From Sabulicella rubraurantiaca (lineage in GTDB: Bacteria > Pseudomonadota > Alphaproteobacteria > Acetobacterales > Acetobacteraceae), in assembly GCF_017355885.1 (NCBI RefSeq), contig NZ_JAFEUU010000005.1, positions 186,001 to 250,000 of the forward strand: DNA of 64,000 bases, in the 5' to 3' direction. Within the stretch, counting starts at the first letter, position 1; the number at the start of each line of letters is the position of its first letter. Below are positions 17,111 through 27,430 of this stretch, piece by piece. The translations under genes were made by a program, and so were the position numbers. The notes beneath the pieces were generated by a model. The model was not told the origin of the DNA, ran no database searches, and saw nothing but the letters and a program-made list of their open reading frames with translations.

Positions 17111-19390
17111 TCAGCCGGGACGGAGTTCCTGGCGCAGCGTGAGCTCGCGCGGGCGCATTGGCGCCATCTCGCAGCGCGACCACATCGGGTTCTGATCGGC
17201 GTAGTGCGGGCTGCCAGGATGGCCGCTGGCGCCGAGGAAGACGGACCAGCGGCTATTCTCCCATGCGCCCACGTCGAAGGCGTAGCGCGACAGCGCGCCA
17301 TAGGCCGCGCGCGGGCCGAGCGGGGCGACGAGCCCGTTGGCCTGCACCGTGTCGCCATCGCCGCCAATGGCCTCGGCCTGCGGGTCGAGCACCGCGGCAG
17401 CCTCGGGGAATAGGGCGGAGAGGGGGTGAGTGAGGCGGGGGCGATGCATCTCGCCCCAGGAGGTGTCGGGCGGGGTGGCGGCCACCTCCTCCAGCGCGGC
17501 GCGCAGCAGGGTGTTCCATTCCGTGCCGCGCAGCAGCCCCGCGTCATCGGTGCGCAGCAGGGCGGGCATGGCCCACCAGAGCTGCACCAGCGGCGTCGTG
17601 CCGGGCGGCGGCGCCAGGAAAGCATGGCCGGCGAGGCTGCCGAGGCCGCTCGCCTCGGCGAAGCGCCGCACCAGGGAGAGGCGCAGCGCGATGTAGCGCG
17701 GCGCCGCACGCGATCCGGCATCCATCTGCGCGTCCCAGGACAGCAACTGGTCGCGAAGCGCAGCGGCGGTGGGCGTAAGCCCGTCGAGAGTGCGGAGCCG
17801 CGCCTGGATCTCGCGGGCAGGGAGGGAGAAGGTGTCCGCGTGGATGCGAGCGGCGCCCTCGACGCCGCGCAGGGCCGGGTCCTCCAGCAACTCGGTGACG
17901 CGCTTCGCGCGATAGGGCGGGTGGCAGTCGGTGCAAAGATAATCCGGGTGGTCGTCGGGCACCGGCCGATTGTTGGCGGTGGCGAGGAAGCCGGGCGCGG
18001 GGTCCAGCAGGCGTGGCATCTCCTCGAAGGGAATCCAGCCCTGCCATTCATGCGCGTCAGTCCAGCCGGGCACCGGAAGCCAGCCATTTTCGCGCCCGCG
18101 CCGCGGCACGCGCGCGCGCAGCAGCCAGCCGGTGCGGCCCTTCGTGTCGGCGGCTAGGAGGTTGTGGTCGATCAGCCCCCAGCCGCGCGTTGCCTCGTAA
18201 AGGGATTCCACGCTCGTGGCCCGCAGCATGCGCGGCAGGCAGTCGAAGGACAGGTCCGTCTCGTAGAACTGCACGCTCTTCAGCGCCAGGGCGGTTCCGG
18301 CAGCGGGATCACCGCAGATCACCGGGCCATGGCGCGTTTCCACCACCTCCACCTCGCGCGGTGCCTCGCCGCGCATCTCGATGCTCTCGTTGCGGCGGCG
18401 GACGGGCTCCCACCGTCCCTCGAACAGGGAGTGGCGCGCGCCGTCGTCGAAGCGCTCCACGTAGAGGTCGTGGATGTCGGCGAAGGTATGGGTCACGCAG
18501 TAGGCGACGTGGCCGTTCTCGGCGAAATGGGGGAAGCCGGGGACGCCGGGAACGGTGAGGCCCACCATATCCCAGTCCGGACAGGCCAGCCCGCCCTGGG
18601 CATACATGCCCGGAACCTCGAAGACGCGATGCGGGTCGCCGGCCAGGACCGGGCGGCCGGTGTTGGACAGCGCGCCGGACACCACCCAGTTGTTGCTGCC
18701 TCCGCCCGTCGCGTCCGCCTCTGCCTCCTCCAGCAAGGCGGCAACGGCCGGGGCGAGGTCGGACAGGGCGGCGCGCCAGCGCATCGTCTCCTCGCCGGGC
18801 GGCCCGATCACGAGGTCGCCGCCACCATCGTCGTAGCGCAGCTTCGTTACCTCCTCGCCTGCCAGGGGCAGGGCGGCGGCACGCCACAGCTTGAACCAGA
18901 CCGAACCCATCAGCAGGCCGAGGCGGCGCATCACCGCGATGCAGTGCCATCCTTCCCAGGGCTCCGGCATCGCGCCGAGCAGGCGGTATTCCAGCGGCAG
19001 CGCCGCGCCGGATGCGAGGAACGCATTCACCCCGGTGACATAGGCGTCCAGCATCGCCTGCGCTTCCTCGCCCAACGCGGCCGCGTCGCGGCGACAGGCT
19101 TCCGCCATGCCCAGGCGGCGCGACAGCGCGTCGGAGGCGAAGGCGGAGGCGCCGAGCCATTCCGCGGAGCGTCCCAAGGCGCGGCGACGGTTCAGCTCCA
19201 TCTGGAACAGCCGGTCCTGGGCATGAACGAAGCCCTGCGCGAGAAAGGCGTCACGCACCGAGGCGGCGCGGATATGCGGCACACCATGCGCGTCGCGCAC
19301 GACCGTGGCGGGACCGGAAAGACCAGCGACGACCAGGATGCCATCGAGCTTCGGCACCGCGCGGGCCGCTTCTTCGCGCCAATCCTTCAT
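17111..19390 (-). CDS. Penicillin acylase family protein (Ntn hydrolase)
   Basis: A 759-residue Ntn-hydrolase precursor. The alpha segment begins with the family pattern VRDAHGVPHIRAASVRDAFLAQGFVHAQDRLFQMEL. Autocatalytic cleavage should expose Ser232 in GGGSNNWVVSG as the N-terminal nucleophile of the beta chain, followed by GRPVLAGDPHR. Family members cleave amides such as beta-lactams, acyl-homoserine lactones or peptides; specificity cannot be assigned. No clear signal peptide is visible, although many relatives are periplasmic. It is divergent from a peptide-type ABC binding protein, which could supply peptide or amide substrates. Confidence 0.92.
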   Translation of the reverse strand: MKDWREEAARAVPKLDGILVVAGLSGPATVVRDAHGVPHIRAASVRDAFLAQGFVHAQDRLFQMELNRRRALGRSAEWLGASAFASDALSRRLGMAEACRRDAAALGEEAQAMLDAYVTGVNAFLASGAALPLEYRLLGAMPEPWEGWHCIAVMRRLGLLMGSVWFKLWRAAALPLAGEEVTKLRYDDGGGDLVIGPPGEETMRWRAALSDLAPAVAALLEEAEADATGGGSNNWVVSGALSNTGRPVLAGDPHRVFEVPGMYAQGGLACPDWDMVGLTVPGVPGFPHFAENGHVAYCVTHTFADIHDLYVERFDDGARHSLFEGRWEPVRRRNESIEMRGEAPREVEVVETRHGPVICGDPAAGTALALKSVQFYETDLSFDCLPRMLRATSVESLYEATRGWGLIDHNLLAADTKGRTGWLLRARVPRRGRENGWLPVPGWTDAHEWQGWIPFEEMPRLLDPAPGFLATANNRPVPDDHPDYLCTDCHPPYRAKRVTELLEDPALRGVEGAARIHADTFSLPAREIQARLRTLDGLTPTAAALRDQLLSWDAQMDAGSRAAPRYIALRLSLVRRFAEASGLGSLAGHAFLAPPPGTTPLVQLWWAMPALLRTDDAGLLRGTEWNTLLRAALEEVAATPPDTSWGEMHRPRLTHPLSALFPEAAAVLDPQAEAIGGDGDTVQANGLVAPLGPRAAYGALSRYAFDVGAWENSRWSVFLGASGHPGSPHYADQNPMWSRCEMAPMRPRELTLRQELRPG

Positions 19391-19490
19391 TCCCTATCCC
19401 TCGCCACCTGTTTCGCGCAGCATGAACCCGCGCTGGACAGCGCGCCAAGCCGCCCCCTACGCTTTTCGCAACAACAGGGAGGCGAGGTTC

Positions 19491-21050
19491 ATGGAACGAC
19501 CCGCGATCACCCGCCGCGCCGCTCTGGGCGCCGGGCTGGCTTTGCCGTTCTTTCCCGCGGCGCGGGCGCAATCTGCCCCCGTGAACCTCGTCCTGGAAAG
19601 CGAGGTCGTGATCCTCGACCCGCACGCCACCACGGCGGCGATCACGCGGACCTTCGCCTATCACGTCTTCGACACGCTCTTCTCCATGGACGGGAAGGGC
19701 ATGATCCGGCCGCAGATGGTGGAGGCCTGGGAAAGCTCCGCCGATGGGCTGCGCTGGGATTTCCGCCTGCGCCCCAATCTGCGCTTCCACGACAACACCC
19801 CCGTCACGGCGCGCGACGTGATGGCGAGCCTGGATCGCTGGGCACCGCGCGACAGCCTGGGCCGCATGCTCTGGGCAGTGAAGGCCGAGCTCCAGGCGGT
19901 GGATGACCGCGCCTTCCGCCTGACCTTGACGCGACCCTTCCCCATGGTGCTGGACGTTCTGGGCAAGCCCAACGCCCCCCTGCCGGTGATCCTGCCCGAG
20001 CGCCTGGCGCGCATCCCGGTGGAGCAGCGCATCCGCGAGCCGGTCGGCTCCGGCCCGTTCCGCTTCCGCCAGGCGGATTGGCGCCCGGGCAACGTGATGA
20101 TCCTGGAGCGCTTCGAGGGCTATGTCCCACGAGACGAACCGGCGGATTTCCTGGCGGGTGGGCGGCGCGTCCATCTGCCCGCCATCGCGCTGCGCGTCAT
20201 GCCCGACCCGGCCACCGGCGCGACAGCGCTGATCGCGGGCGAGGTAGACTACATGCAGTACCTGCCCTTCGATCTGCTGCCGCGGCTGGAGCGGGCGCGG
20301 GGCGTGCGGCTGGCGGCCTTTGGCGGCATCCACCAGTTCCAGGGCAATTTCCGCATCAACCACGCCGCCGCGCCGATGGACGACCCCGCGATCCGTCGCG
20401 TGCTGTGGCGCTGCGCCGACCAGGCCGCGACCATGACTGCCATCGGCATCCCGGAACGCTTCCGCGCGCCCTCCTGCCCATCCTTCTTCCTGTGCGACGC
20501 GCCGCTCGACAGCCGTGCGGGCGCCGAGATGATGGGCTTCGACCCGGAAGAGGCGAAGCGGATGCTGCAGGCAACGAATTATCGCGGGCAGAAGCTGGCC
20601 TTCCTCACCACGGCCGGCGGCATCAGCCAGACCGCCGCGCAGGTGATGATCCAAAATATGCAGCGCGGCGGCTTCGACGCTGAGGAGCAGGTAATGGATT
20701 GGGGCACGCTGCTGGCGCGGCGTGCGCGGCGCGAGGGCTGGCACATCTTCGCCGTCTACGCGAATGGGACGGACATGTTCTCGCCGCTCACGAATTTCTA
20801 TGTCTCCAACACGTGCGCCGATTATCCGGGCTGGGATTGCGACCGCGACATCGAGCGATTGCTGCGCGAGTTCGCCAATGCCGGTGACGCGAATGAGCGC
20901 AAGCGGCTGGCGGAGGAGATCCAGCGCCTCGCGGCGCGGCACGTGCCGAGCGTGATGTGGGGCCAGTTCACCATTCCCGCCGGGATCCGCGACAGGCTGC
21001 GCGACGTGCCGCAGGCCGCCTATCCAATGTTCTGGGACGCGCGGATTTGA
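19491..21050 (+). CDS. ABC transporter substrate-binding protein, family 5 (peptide/nickel type)
   Basis: A 519-residue periplasmic protein. ATG 19491 follows AGGGAGG; the longer upstream frame is discarded. The signal has a twin-arginine motif (TRRAALGAG) and AxA site. Family 5 features are LRPNLRFHDNTPVTARDVMASLDRW and VLPVILPERL-like segments around residues 90-180, and a long two-lobed body. It probably binds peptides or another bulky solute. No permease or ATPase genes follow; the aminotransferase gene starts inside its stop codon (TTGA), so the two are translationally coupled. Confidence 0.9.
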   Translation: MERPAITRRAALGAGLALPFFPAARAQSAPVNLVLESEVVILDPHATTAAITRTFAYHVFDTLFSMDGKGMIRPQMVEAWESSADGLRWDFRLRPNLRFHDNTPVTARDVMASLDRWAPRDSLGRMLWAVKAELQAVDDRAFRLTLTRPFPMVLDVLGKPNAPLPVILPERLARIPVEQRIREPVGSGPFRFRQADWRPGNVMILERFEGYVPRDEPADFLAGGRRVHLPAIALRVMPDPATGATALIAGEVDYMQYLPFDLLPRLERARGVRLAAFGGIHQFQGNFRINHAAAPMDDPAIRRVLWRCADQAATMTAIGIPERFRAPSCPSFFLCDAPLDSRAGAEMMGFDPEEAKRMLQATNYRGQKLAFLTTAGGISQTAAQVMIQNMQRGGFDAEEQVMDWGTLLARRARREGWHIFAVYANGTDMFSPLTNFYVSNTCADYPGWDCDRDIERLLREFANAGDANERKRLAEEIQRLAARHVPSVMWGQFTIPAGIRDRLRDVPQAAYPMFWDARI

Positions 21051-22258
21051 GCGCGGATGCCGCGCTGCGCGCCCGCGCGGCGCGGGTGGTGCCAGGCGGC
21101 ATGTGGGGCCACCTGCACGCCGATCGGATGCCAGAGGGCTACCCGCAATTCTTCATGCGGGGCGAAGGCGGGCATGTCTGGGATGCGGATGGGAACCGCT
21201 ACGTGGACCTGATGTGCGCCTGGGGGCCGGTGATCCTCGGCCACCGTGATTCGGCGGTGGAGCATGCGGCGTCGCGCCAGGCGGCACTGGGCGACTGCCT
21301 GAACGGCCCGGCGCCGGTGATGGTGGACCTCGCAGAGCGCTTGGTGGACCGGATCGCGCACGCCGACTGGGCGATCTTCTGCAAGAACGGCACGGATGCG
21401 ACCACCGCCTGCGTGACCATCGCCCGGGCCGCGACAGGGCGCCGGGCCATCTTGGTGGCGGAGGGCTCGTATCACGGCGCCATGCCCTGGTGCACGCCGG
21501 TGCCGGCCGGCACGACGGCGGAGGACCGGGCGCACCAGCACCGCTTCCGCTACAACGACGTCGCCAGCCTGGAGGCGGCGGCCGACGCGGCCGGGCCGGA
21601 CTTGGCTGGGATCATCGTCACCGCCTTCCGCCACGACAATGTCGTGGACCAGGAACTGCCCGAGCCCGGCTTCGCCCGCGCCGTACGCGCGGTCTGCGAC
21701 CGGCGCAGCGCGGCGCTGATCGTGGATGACGTGCGCGCGGGGTTCCGCCTGCATCCGGGCGGAAGCTGGGAAACGGTCGGGGTGCGGCCGGACCTGTCGG
21801 CCTATTCCAAGGCGCTGGGCAACGGCCATGCCATCGCCGCCGTGGCCGGGGGGGATGCGTTGCGCGATGCCGCCGCCCGGGTCTTCGTCACCGGCTCCTT
21901 CTGGTGCGCCGCCGTGCCCATGGCCGCGGCGCTGGCGGTGCTGGAGGAGTTGGAGCGGCGCGACGTGGTGCCCTGGCTGGAGCATCTGGGCACGCGGCTG
22001 CGGCAAGGCCTCGCGGAGCGAGCCGCTGCCTTCGGCGTCGGGCTGCGGCAATCCGGGCCGGTTTCCATGCCGCTCTTCCTGTTCGACGGCGATGTGGATT
22101 TCGCGCAGGGCCGCGCTTTCTGCGCCGCTGCGCTGCGGGCTGGGGCCTATCTGCACCCACGCCACAACATGTTCCTTTGCGCCGCGCACACGGAGGCGGA
22201 CATGGACGCCGTGCTGCGTGCGGCGGAAGCCGGCTTCGCGGCGCTGCGTCCTTCCTAG
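21047..22258 (+). CDS. Class III aminotransferase, glutamate-1-semialdehyde aminomutase-like
   Basis: A PLP enzyme of 403 residues if it starts at TTG 21047, overlapping the previous stop as TTGA. The reading frame extends upstream, but that part overlaps the binding protein. An ATG further in at MWGHL would be too late for the RARAARVVPGG motif. Family marks: DADGNRYVDLMCAWGPVILGH, CKNGTDATTACVTIAR, VEGSYHGAMPW-like (AEGSYHGAMPW), LIVDDVRAGFRL and PLP-lysine Lys255 in YSKALGNG. It is a likely catabolic aminotransferase acting on an imported amine, rather than HemL itself. The stop shares CTAG with the convergent small gene. Confidence 0.88.
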   Translation: MSADAALRARAARVVPGGMWGHLHADRMPEGYPQFFMRGEGGHVWDADGNRYVDLMCAWGPVILGHRDSAVEHAASRQAALGDCLNGPAPVMVDLAERLVDRIAHADWAIFCKNGTDATTACVTIARAATGRRAILVAEGSYHGAMPWCTPVPAGTTAEDRAHQHRFRYNDVASLEAAADAAGPDLAGIIVTAFRHDNVVDQELPEPGFARAVRAVCDRRSAALIVDDVRAGFRLHPGGSWETVGVRPDLSAYSKALGNGHAIAAVAGGDALRDAAARVFVTGSFWCAAVPMAAALAVLEELERRDVVPWLEHLGTRLRQGLAERAAAFGVGLRQSGPVSMPLFLFDGDVDFAQGRAFCAAALRAGAYLHPRHNMFLCAAHTEADMDAVLRAAEAGFAALRPS

Positions 22259-22542
22259 GACTCGGTGCGGCCCAGAAAGCGGCGCGCGGCGAGCGCGTCA
22301 ATCAGCGGATAGGTGGTGAACTCCGCCGGGATCATGTCCGCCCATTCCGTCAGGCGGCGATGCAGCGTCTCATGGTCTGGCACGTCGAACAGCACCACGG
22401 CGCCGCGCCCGACGCGGGCATGGACGGAGCGGGCCTCACCCGATTCCAGCAGGGGCTCGATCCAGCGCCAGAATTCCTGTCGCTGGCCGGTCACTTGGCT
22501 CGGGCGCTCGGGACGCGGCTCGCTGATGACGAGAAACAGCAT
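22255..22542 (-). CDS. Muconolactone delta-isomerase-like small protein
   Basis: A 95-residue protein of the size and pattern of the muconolactone isomerase family (ferredoxin-like fold): N-terminal MLFLVI, central RVGRGAVVLFDVPDHETLHRRLTEW and FTTYPL near the end. No catechol-pathway genes are adjacent, so the reaction need not be muconolactone isomerisation; the fold is also used by small stress or quorum-related proteins. It starts 14 bases downstream of the stop of the upstream hybrid kinase on the same strand. Confidence 0.65.
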   Translation of the reverse strand: MLFLVISEPRPERPSQVTGQRQEFWRWIEPLLESGEARSVHARVGRGAVVLFDVPDHETLHRRLTEWADMIPAEFTTYPLIDALAARRFLGRTES

Positions 22543-22556
22543 GATGATCCCTTCGG

Positions 22557-25088
22557 TCAGGCGGATGGATCGCGCTGGGTCACCCGACGCAGGATGCGGG
22601 AGAGCTCTGCGGCGGCATAGGGCTTCTGCAGCAACTCGAAGCCATGGCTGCCTTCCTCGGCCAGCACTTCGCTGTAGCCGGAGGTGAGCACGACGGGCAG
22701 GCCCGGATGACGGCGGCGGATCTCCTCGCCCAGCTCGATCCCGCTCATCCCCGGCATCACGACATCGGAGAACACCGCGTCGAACCGGCCATGGCCGGAC
22801 AGAAGGTTGAGAGCCTCCCTGGCATCCGTCGCCCAGACGGTTTCGTAGCCGAGGTCCCGCAGGACCTGGGTGGAGATCTCCCCAACCTGGAGGTTGTCCT
22901 CGACGACGAGGACGCGGCGGCCGTCCCCGCCTTCGCGCGGCTCTGCCTCGGTGGCCGGCGGCACCTCCGGCTGCGCCGGCTCCTGCTGCACCCTGGGCAG
23001 GAGGAGGGTGAAGGTGGCGCCCTGTCCTGGCTGGCTTTCGACGGAGACGTCGCCGCCGGATTGCTTGGCGAAGCCATAGACCTGGGAGAGGCCGAGGCCG
23101 GTGCCCTTGCCCACTTCCTTGGTGGTGAAGAAGGGCTCGAAGATCTGCGACAGCTTGTCGGGCGGGATGCCATGCCCCGTATCGGCGATGGAGATGGCGA
23201 CGTATTCAATCGGCCCCTGCCGCCGCTCGACCTGCACGGTCAGCGTGCCTTCGCCGTCCATCGCGTCGCGGGCATTCGCGGCCATGTTGACCAGGGCCGT
23301 TTCGAACTGGCTGACATCCGCTTCGACGTGGCAGTCCGTGCAGGCGATCCGGGCGACGACGCGTATCCGGGCGCCAGCGACCGTGCCGAGCATGTCGGCG
23401 ATGTCGCGCATCCGCTCCGCCACATCGAACACCTCCGGCCGCAACGCCTGACGCCGCGCGAAGGCGAGGAGCTGGCCGGTCAGCCTCGCGGCACGGTCCA
23501 CCGTCTCTGCCACCGCCTCGACGTAGCGGCGGCGGCGCTCCTCGGGCAGATCGGAACGGCGCAGCAAATCCGCGGAGGACCGGATGATAGTCAGCAAATT
23601 GTTGAAGTCATGCGCCACGCCGCCGGTCAGCTGGCCGACCGCCTCCAGCTTCTGTGCCTGGCGCAGCGCGTCCTGCGCGTGCTTCAGCTCCGTGATGTCG
23701 CGCCCCTCGGCGAGCAGCCAGGTCGCCTCGCCGCTCGTGCTGAAGACGGGCTTCATAGAGAAGTCCACGACGGCGCGCGTCTCACCGTGGCCACGCATCT
23801 CGTGCTCCTCGCGCACCGTCTCGCCTGCGGCCGCGCGGCGCACCGCATTCCGGATCGCGCCCTGCAGTGCGGGGTTCTCCCGCATTGGCGCAGCGAGCCA
23901 GAAGGGACGCCCCACGATCTCGTCCGGGGTGATGCGGCTCCATTCGAGGGCGGTGCGGTTGACCTCAGTGACCGTGCCGTCACGCGTCAGCAGCGCCATG
24001 AATTGCAGCGCGGAGTCGAAGAGGCCGCGGAAGCGGCGGTCGGTCTCGGCCAGTTCAGCCGTGCGCTCGGCGACGCGGCGTTCCAGCATCTCGTTTAGCT
24101 CGCGCAGCCTCTCCTCGGCGCGGGCCCGCTCGACGGCGGCCCAGGTGCGGTCCGCTACTTCGCTGACGAGCTCCGCGTCGTGCTCCGTCCATGGCCGCGC
24201 GGTGCGGGCATGAACGTAGAGGGCCGCCCTGAGCCGGCCGCCCTTCAGGAGCGATGCGGTGATGACGGCGCGCGTGTCGATGGCGTCGAAGGCGGCGAGG
24301 CTTTCCGGCGCGTTAGTGCGCGGATCGCGCTCCGCGTCCGAGATCAGGAGGGGGATGCCGGCGCGCAGCGCGGCAAGGACCTCCGGCCCGAAACCCGCGA
24401 GGTCGTGCGTCCCCTCGCGCGAGGGGACGGTTCCGTCGGTCCAGTTGCGCTCGGTGGTGAAGTAGCGTTCCGTCTCCTCCACCTCGCCATAGCCGACGCG
24501 ATTGGCATTCAGTTGCTCGCCGAGCCCGGCCTGCGCCGTCTCGATCACCGCGCGGGGATCGGACAGGCCGCGCAACCGGTCGCTGAGTTCGAGCAGGAAG
24601 CGACCACGCCGCTCCGCCAGGACGCGGGCGGTCGTCTCGTTGCCCTGGTTGAGGATGCCAGCGACCGTCCCATCCTCGCCGCGGATGGGGGTGAAGCTGT
24701 AGTTCCAGTAGGTGTCGCGACGGACGCCGCCCCTGACCAGTGGCAGCATCTGGTCATAGGTGGAGAAGCCTTCGCCCGACCGGAGAACGCACGCGAATTG
24801 CGGGGCCAGCACTTCCCATATGTCGGACCAGACCTCGGCCGCCGGACGGCCGAGCGCCCAGGGGTGGCGGTCCTCGGGAATGGGCATCCAGGCGTCGTTG
24901 TAGAGGAGGCGCAGCTCCGGCCCCCAGTAGATCGCCATCGGGAAGGACGAGTTCAGGCAGATCGAAAGGGCGGAGCGGAGGGATTGCGGCCAGGCTTCCG
25001 TGGGGCCCAGCGGCGTGGAGGCCCAGTCATGGGCACGGATCAGCGCGCCCATCTCGCCCCCGCCTGACAGGTATCCCGAAGCGGTCAT
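22557..25088 (-). CDS. Hybrid sensor histidine kinase (PAS-GAF-PAS-HisKA-HATPase-REC)
   Basis: An 843-residue soluble sensor without membrane segments. Order: PAS-like sensor (about 15-160), GAF domain (about 170-325), coiled coil, second PAS (about 365-480), HisKA with H-box [11 protein letters not shown], HATPase with [15 protein letters not shown] and [11 protein letters not shown], then a receiver domain with phosphoacceptor in [12 protein letters not shown] and TSGY plus KPYAA. The stand-alone C-terminal receiver suggests a phosphorelay; no response regulator with an output domain lies nearby. It is divergent from a second kinase with an almost identical C-terminal half. Confidence 0.93.
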   Translation of the reverse strand: MTASGYLSGGGEMGALIRAHDWASTPLGPTEAWPQSLRSALSICLNSSFPMAIYWGPELRLLYNDAWMPIPEDRHPWALGRPAAEVWSDIWEVLAPQFACVLRSGEGFSTYDQMLPLVRGGVRRDTYWNYSFTPIRGEDGTVAGILNQGNETTARVLAERRGRFLLELSDRLRGLSDPRAVIETAQAGLGEQLNANRVGYGEVEETERYFTTERNWTDGTVPSREGTHDLAGFGPEVLAALRAGIPLLISDAERDPRTNAPESLAAFDAIDTRAVITASLLKGGRLRAALYVHARTARPWTEHDAELVSEVADRTWAAVERARAEERLRELNEMLERRVAERTAELAETDRRFRGLFDSALQFMALLTRDGTVTEVNRTALEWSRITPDEIVGRPFWLAAPMRENPALQGAIRNAVRRAAAGETVREEHEMRGHGETRAVVDFSMKPVFSTSGEATWLLAEGRDITELKHAQDALRQAQKLEAVGQLTGGVAHDFNNLLTIIRSSADLLRRSDLPEERRRRYVEAVAETVDRAARLTGQLLAFARRQALRPEVFDVAERMRDIADMLGTVAGARIRVVARIACTDCHVEADVSQFETALVNMAANARDAMDGEGTLTVQVERRQGPIEYVAISIADTGHGIPPDKLSQIFEPFFTTKEVGKGTGLGLSQVYGFAKQSGGDVSVESQPGQGATFTLLLPRVQQEPAQPEVPPATEAEPREGGDGRRVLVVEDNLQVGEISTQVLRDLGYETVWATDAREALNLLSGHGRFDAVFSDVVMPGMSGIELGEEIRRRHPGLPVVLTSGYSEVLAEEGSHGFELLQKPYAAAELSRILRRVTQRDPSA
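22620..23690 (-). repeat. Inverted near-identical kinase/receiver segment (partner at about 26230-27330, + strand)
   Basis: The HisKA-HATPase-REC halves of the two divergent kinases match closely in DNA, including synonymous sites. For example the run from the GTGLGL motif through VESQPGQG differs at only a few bases. The sensor halves are unrelated. The arms are in opposite orientation, about 2.5 kb apart. Confidence 0.75.
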
Positions 25089-25409
25089 GCTCCGTGCCCG
25101 GAGATGAGGGTGCCTGGGCCGGGGGATGCCTTGCCGTTTCCGCTCAACAACTCATCCACCCCGAAAACCCAATCAAGATGCGGAACACCGCCGGAGGGGC
25201 CGCGTCGCAGGAGGCATTTTCGTGCGAACGTTCCTGCCAGCGAAGCGCACGGCCACGTGCCGCGGGGATGGCCGCATCCTGGAGCAGACCCCGATCCATT
25301 CCAAGAATGGCACAACCGCCTATTCCTCCGACGGTTGCGGTCACGGGATACTTGTCTGGGAATTCTCTTTTCTTTGACATTGCCGCAACCCCATGGGAGG
25401 AGTGCGCCG
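25089..25409. other. Divergent intergenic region between the two hybrid kinases
   Basis: 321 bases with no gene. It should hold both promoters. A GGAAC at 25182-25186 and CGTC at 25203-25206, spaced by 16, weakly resemble an EcfG general-stress promoter for the rightward kinase, but lie 200 bases from its start. An AT-richer patch at 25355-25385 is nearer. GGGAGGAG precedes ATG 25410. No palindrome was convincing. Confidence 0.4.
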
Positions 25410-27353
25410 ATGGCCGCAGACATGACCTTGGACGCCCCCAGCCCGCGGCAGGTCAGCGAGGAGCTCCGACTGCTGACCGATGCGCTGCCGGTGCTCGTTT
25501 CCTATCTCGAAGCGCATGACGGCGAAGTTCACTACGCCTTCGTCAACAAGATCTATGAAAGCTGGTTCCCCCACCGGCGTGAAGAAATTCTGAGCCGGCG
25601 GGTCCGCGACGTGGTGGGGGAAGCGGCCTTCGCGAAGGTGGAGCACTGGGTCCGGCGCGCCCTGGCGGGCGAGCGTCTCTTTTTCGAGCAGTTCATGCCC
25701 TATGCCGAAGGCCGGCACCGGCACGTCCAGGTCGAGTACGTGCCGCGCCGTGCCGAGGATGGCCGCGTCGTGGGGATCTATGCGCTGATGCAGGATGTCT
25801 CGGAAGCGCGGCGTGCCGAGGCGGTCCTGCGCGACCTGAACGAGACGCTGGAACGCCGTGTCGCGGAGCATGCGGCGGAGCGGGACCGGGCATGGCGCAA
25901 TTCGCGCGACCTCCTCGTCGTGGTGGATGTGGAGGGCGTGTTCCGGGCGGCGAACCCGGCTTGGGAGACGATCCTGGGCCACCGGCCGGAGGAGGTGGTC
26001 GGCCGCAACTTCATGGACTTCATCTGGCCCGAGGACGCGGCGCTGACCCGCGCCGGGCTGGACCAGGCCGTGGCGGCGAGCAACCTCACCAATTTCGAGA
26101 ACCGCTACACGCACAAGGATGGGACGCCGCGCTGGATCTCCTGGCACACTTCGGTGGAGGGCAGGCTGGTCTACGCCTATGGCCGCGACATCACCGCAGA
26201 GAAGATGCAGCAGGAGGCGCTGAGGCAGGCGGAGGAGAAGCTGCGCCAGGCGCAGAAGCTGGAAGCCGTCGGGCAACTGACAGGTGGCGTGGCGCACGAT
26301 TTCAACAACCTGCTCACCATCATCGGCGCCTCGGTGGAGTTCCTGCGCCGGCCCAACCTGCCCGAGGAGCGGCGCGAGCGCTACCTGAACGCGATTGCGG
26401 AGACGACGGACCGGGCCGCGAGGCTGACTGGCCAGCTCCTCGCCTTCGCACGGCGCCAGGCGTTGCGGCCGGAGGTGTTCGACGTGGCGGAGCGGATGCG
26501 CGATATCGCCGACATGATGCGCACCATCGTGGGATCGCGCATCGCCATCGAGACCGACTTCGCCGACACGCCCTGTTTCATCGAGGCCGATACCAGCCAG
26601 TTCGAGACGGCGGTGGTCAACATGGTGATGAATGCGCGCGATGCCATGGACGGCGAAGGCACGCTGACCGTACGGGTTCGCCCCGCACCGGACCGCCCGC
26701 GCTGTGCCGGTGAGTACGTCGAGGTGGCGCTGAGCGACACCGGCGCCGGCATTCCGCCCGACAAGTTGTCACAGATCTTCGAACCCTTCTTCACCACCAA
26801 GGAAGTCGGTAAGGGCACCGGCCTCGGCCTCTCCCAGGTCTATGGCTTCGCCAAGCAATCTGGGGGCGACGTCTCCGTCGAAAGCCAGCCAGGACAGGGC
26901 ACCACCTTCACCCTCCTCCTGCCCAGGGTCGCGAGCCCGGAACCCGTGGACTCGTCCGGACGCGGTGGCGAGACGGTGATGGAGGACGGGCGCGGCCGGC
27001 GCATCCTCGTCGTCGAGGACAATGCGGATGTCGGGACCTTCTCGACGCAGCTGTTGCAGGACCTGGGCTACGAGACGGTCTGGGCCGCCAATGGGAGCGA
27101 TGCGCTGCGCCACCTCTCGGAGGGCCGGTTCGATGCGGTGTTTTCCGATGTCGTGATGCCCGGCATGAGCGGAATCGAGCTGGGTCTGGAGATCCGCCGC
27201 CGCCATCCCGGCCTGCCTGTCGTGCTCACTTCCGGCTACAGCCATGTTCTCGCTTCCGAGGGAAGGCATGGCTTCGAGCTGCTGCAGAAGCCCTATGCCG
27301 CTGCGCAGCTCTCCCGCGTCCTGCGTGAGGCGACGACTCGCAAGGGCGGCTGA
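25410..27353 (+). CDS. Hybrid sensor histidine kinase (PAS-PAS-HisKA-HATPase-REC)
   Basis: 647 residues from ATG 25410, which has GGGAGGAG upstream; the upstream extension of the frame is intergenic. Two PAS domains occupy about 10-145 ([25 protein letters not shown]) and 165-275 ([18 protein letters not shown]). HisKA with [11 protein letters not shown], HATPase ([26 protein letters not shown]) and a receiver ([22 protein letters not shown]) follow. No membrane segments, so it senses a cytoplasmic signal. The catalytic half is nearly the same as that of the divergent kinase, so the two may share a phosphorelay partner. Confidence 0.93.
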   Translation: MAADMTLDAPSPRQVSEELRLLTDALPVLVSYLEAHDGEVHYAFVNKIYESWFPHRREEILSRRVRDVVGEAAFAKVEHWVRRALAGERLFFEQFMPYAEGRHRHVQVEYVPRRAEDGRVVGIYALMQDVSEARRAEAVLRDLNETLERRVAEHAAERDRAWRNSRDLLVVVDVEGVFRAANPAWETILGHRPEEVVGRNFMDFIWPEDAALTRAGLDQAVAASNLTNFENRYTHKDGTPRWISWHTSVEGRLVYAYGRDITAEKMQQEALRQAEEKLRQAQKLEAVGQLTGGVAHDFNNLLTIIGASVEFLRRPNLPEERRERYLNAIAETTDRAARLTGQLLAFARRQALRPEVFDVAERMRDIADMMRTIVGSRIAIETDFADTPCFIEADTSQFETAVVNMVMNARDAMDGEGTLTVRVRPAPDRPRCAGEYVEVALSDTGAGIPPDKLSQIFEPFFTTKEVGKGTGLGLSQVYGFAKQSGGDVSVESQPGQGTTFTLLLPRVASPEPVDSSGRGGETVMEDGRGRRILVVEDNADVGTFSTQLLQDLGYETVWAANGSDALRHLSEGRFDAVFSDVVMPGMSGIELGLEIRRRHPGLPVVLTSGYSHVLASEGRHGFELLQKPYAAAQLSRVLREATTRKGG

Positions 27354-27430
27354 GCGGCGCGTTGTGCTCCGGCGCGCCCGCATGCAAGCATTGGGCCGAG
27401 AAAGCCGATGAAGGCGCCTGGAGGGAACCC

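Noticed and set aside
25182-25206. EcfG-type general-stress promoter before the rightward hybrid kinase
   Set aside because: GGAAC-N16-CGTC is only partly like the consensus and sits about 200 bases from the start codon; in GC-rich DNA such a match is easily random.
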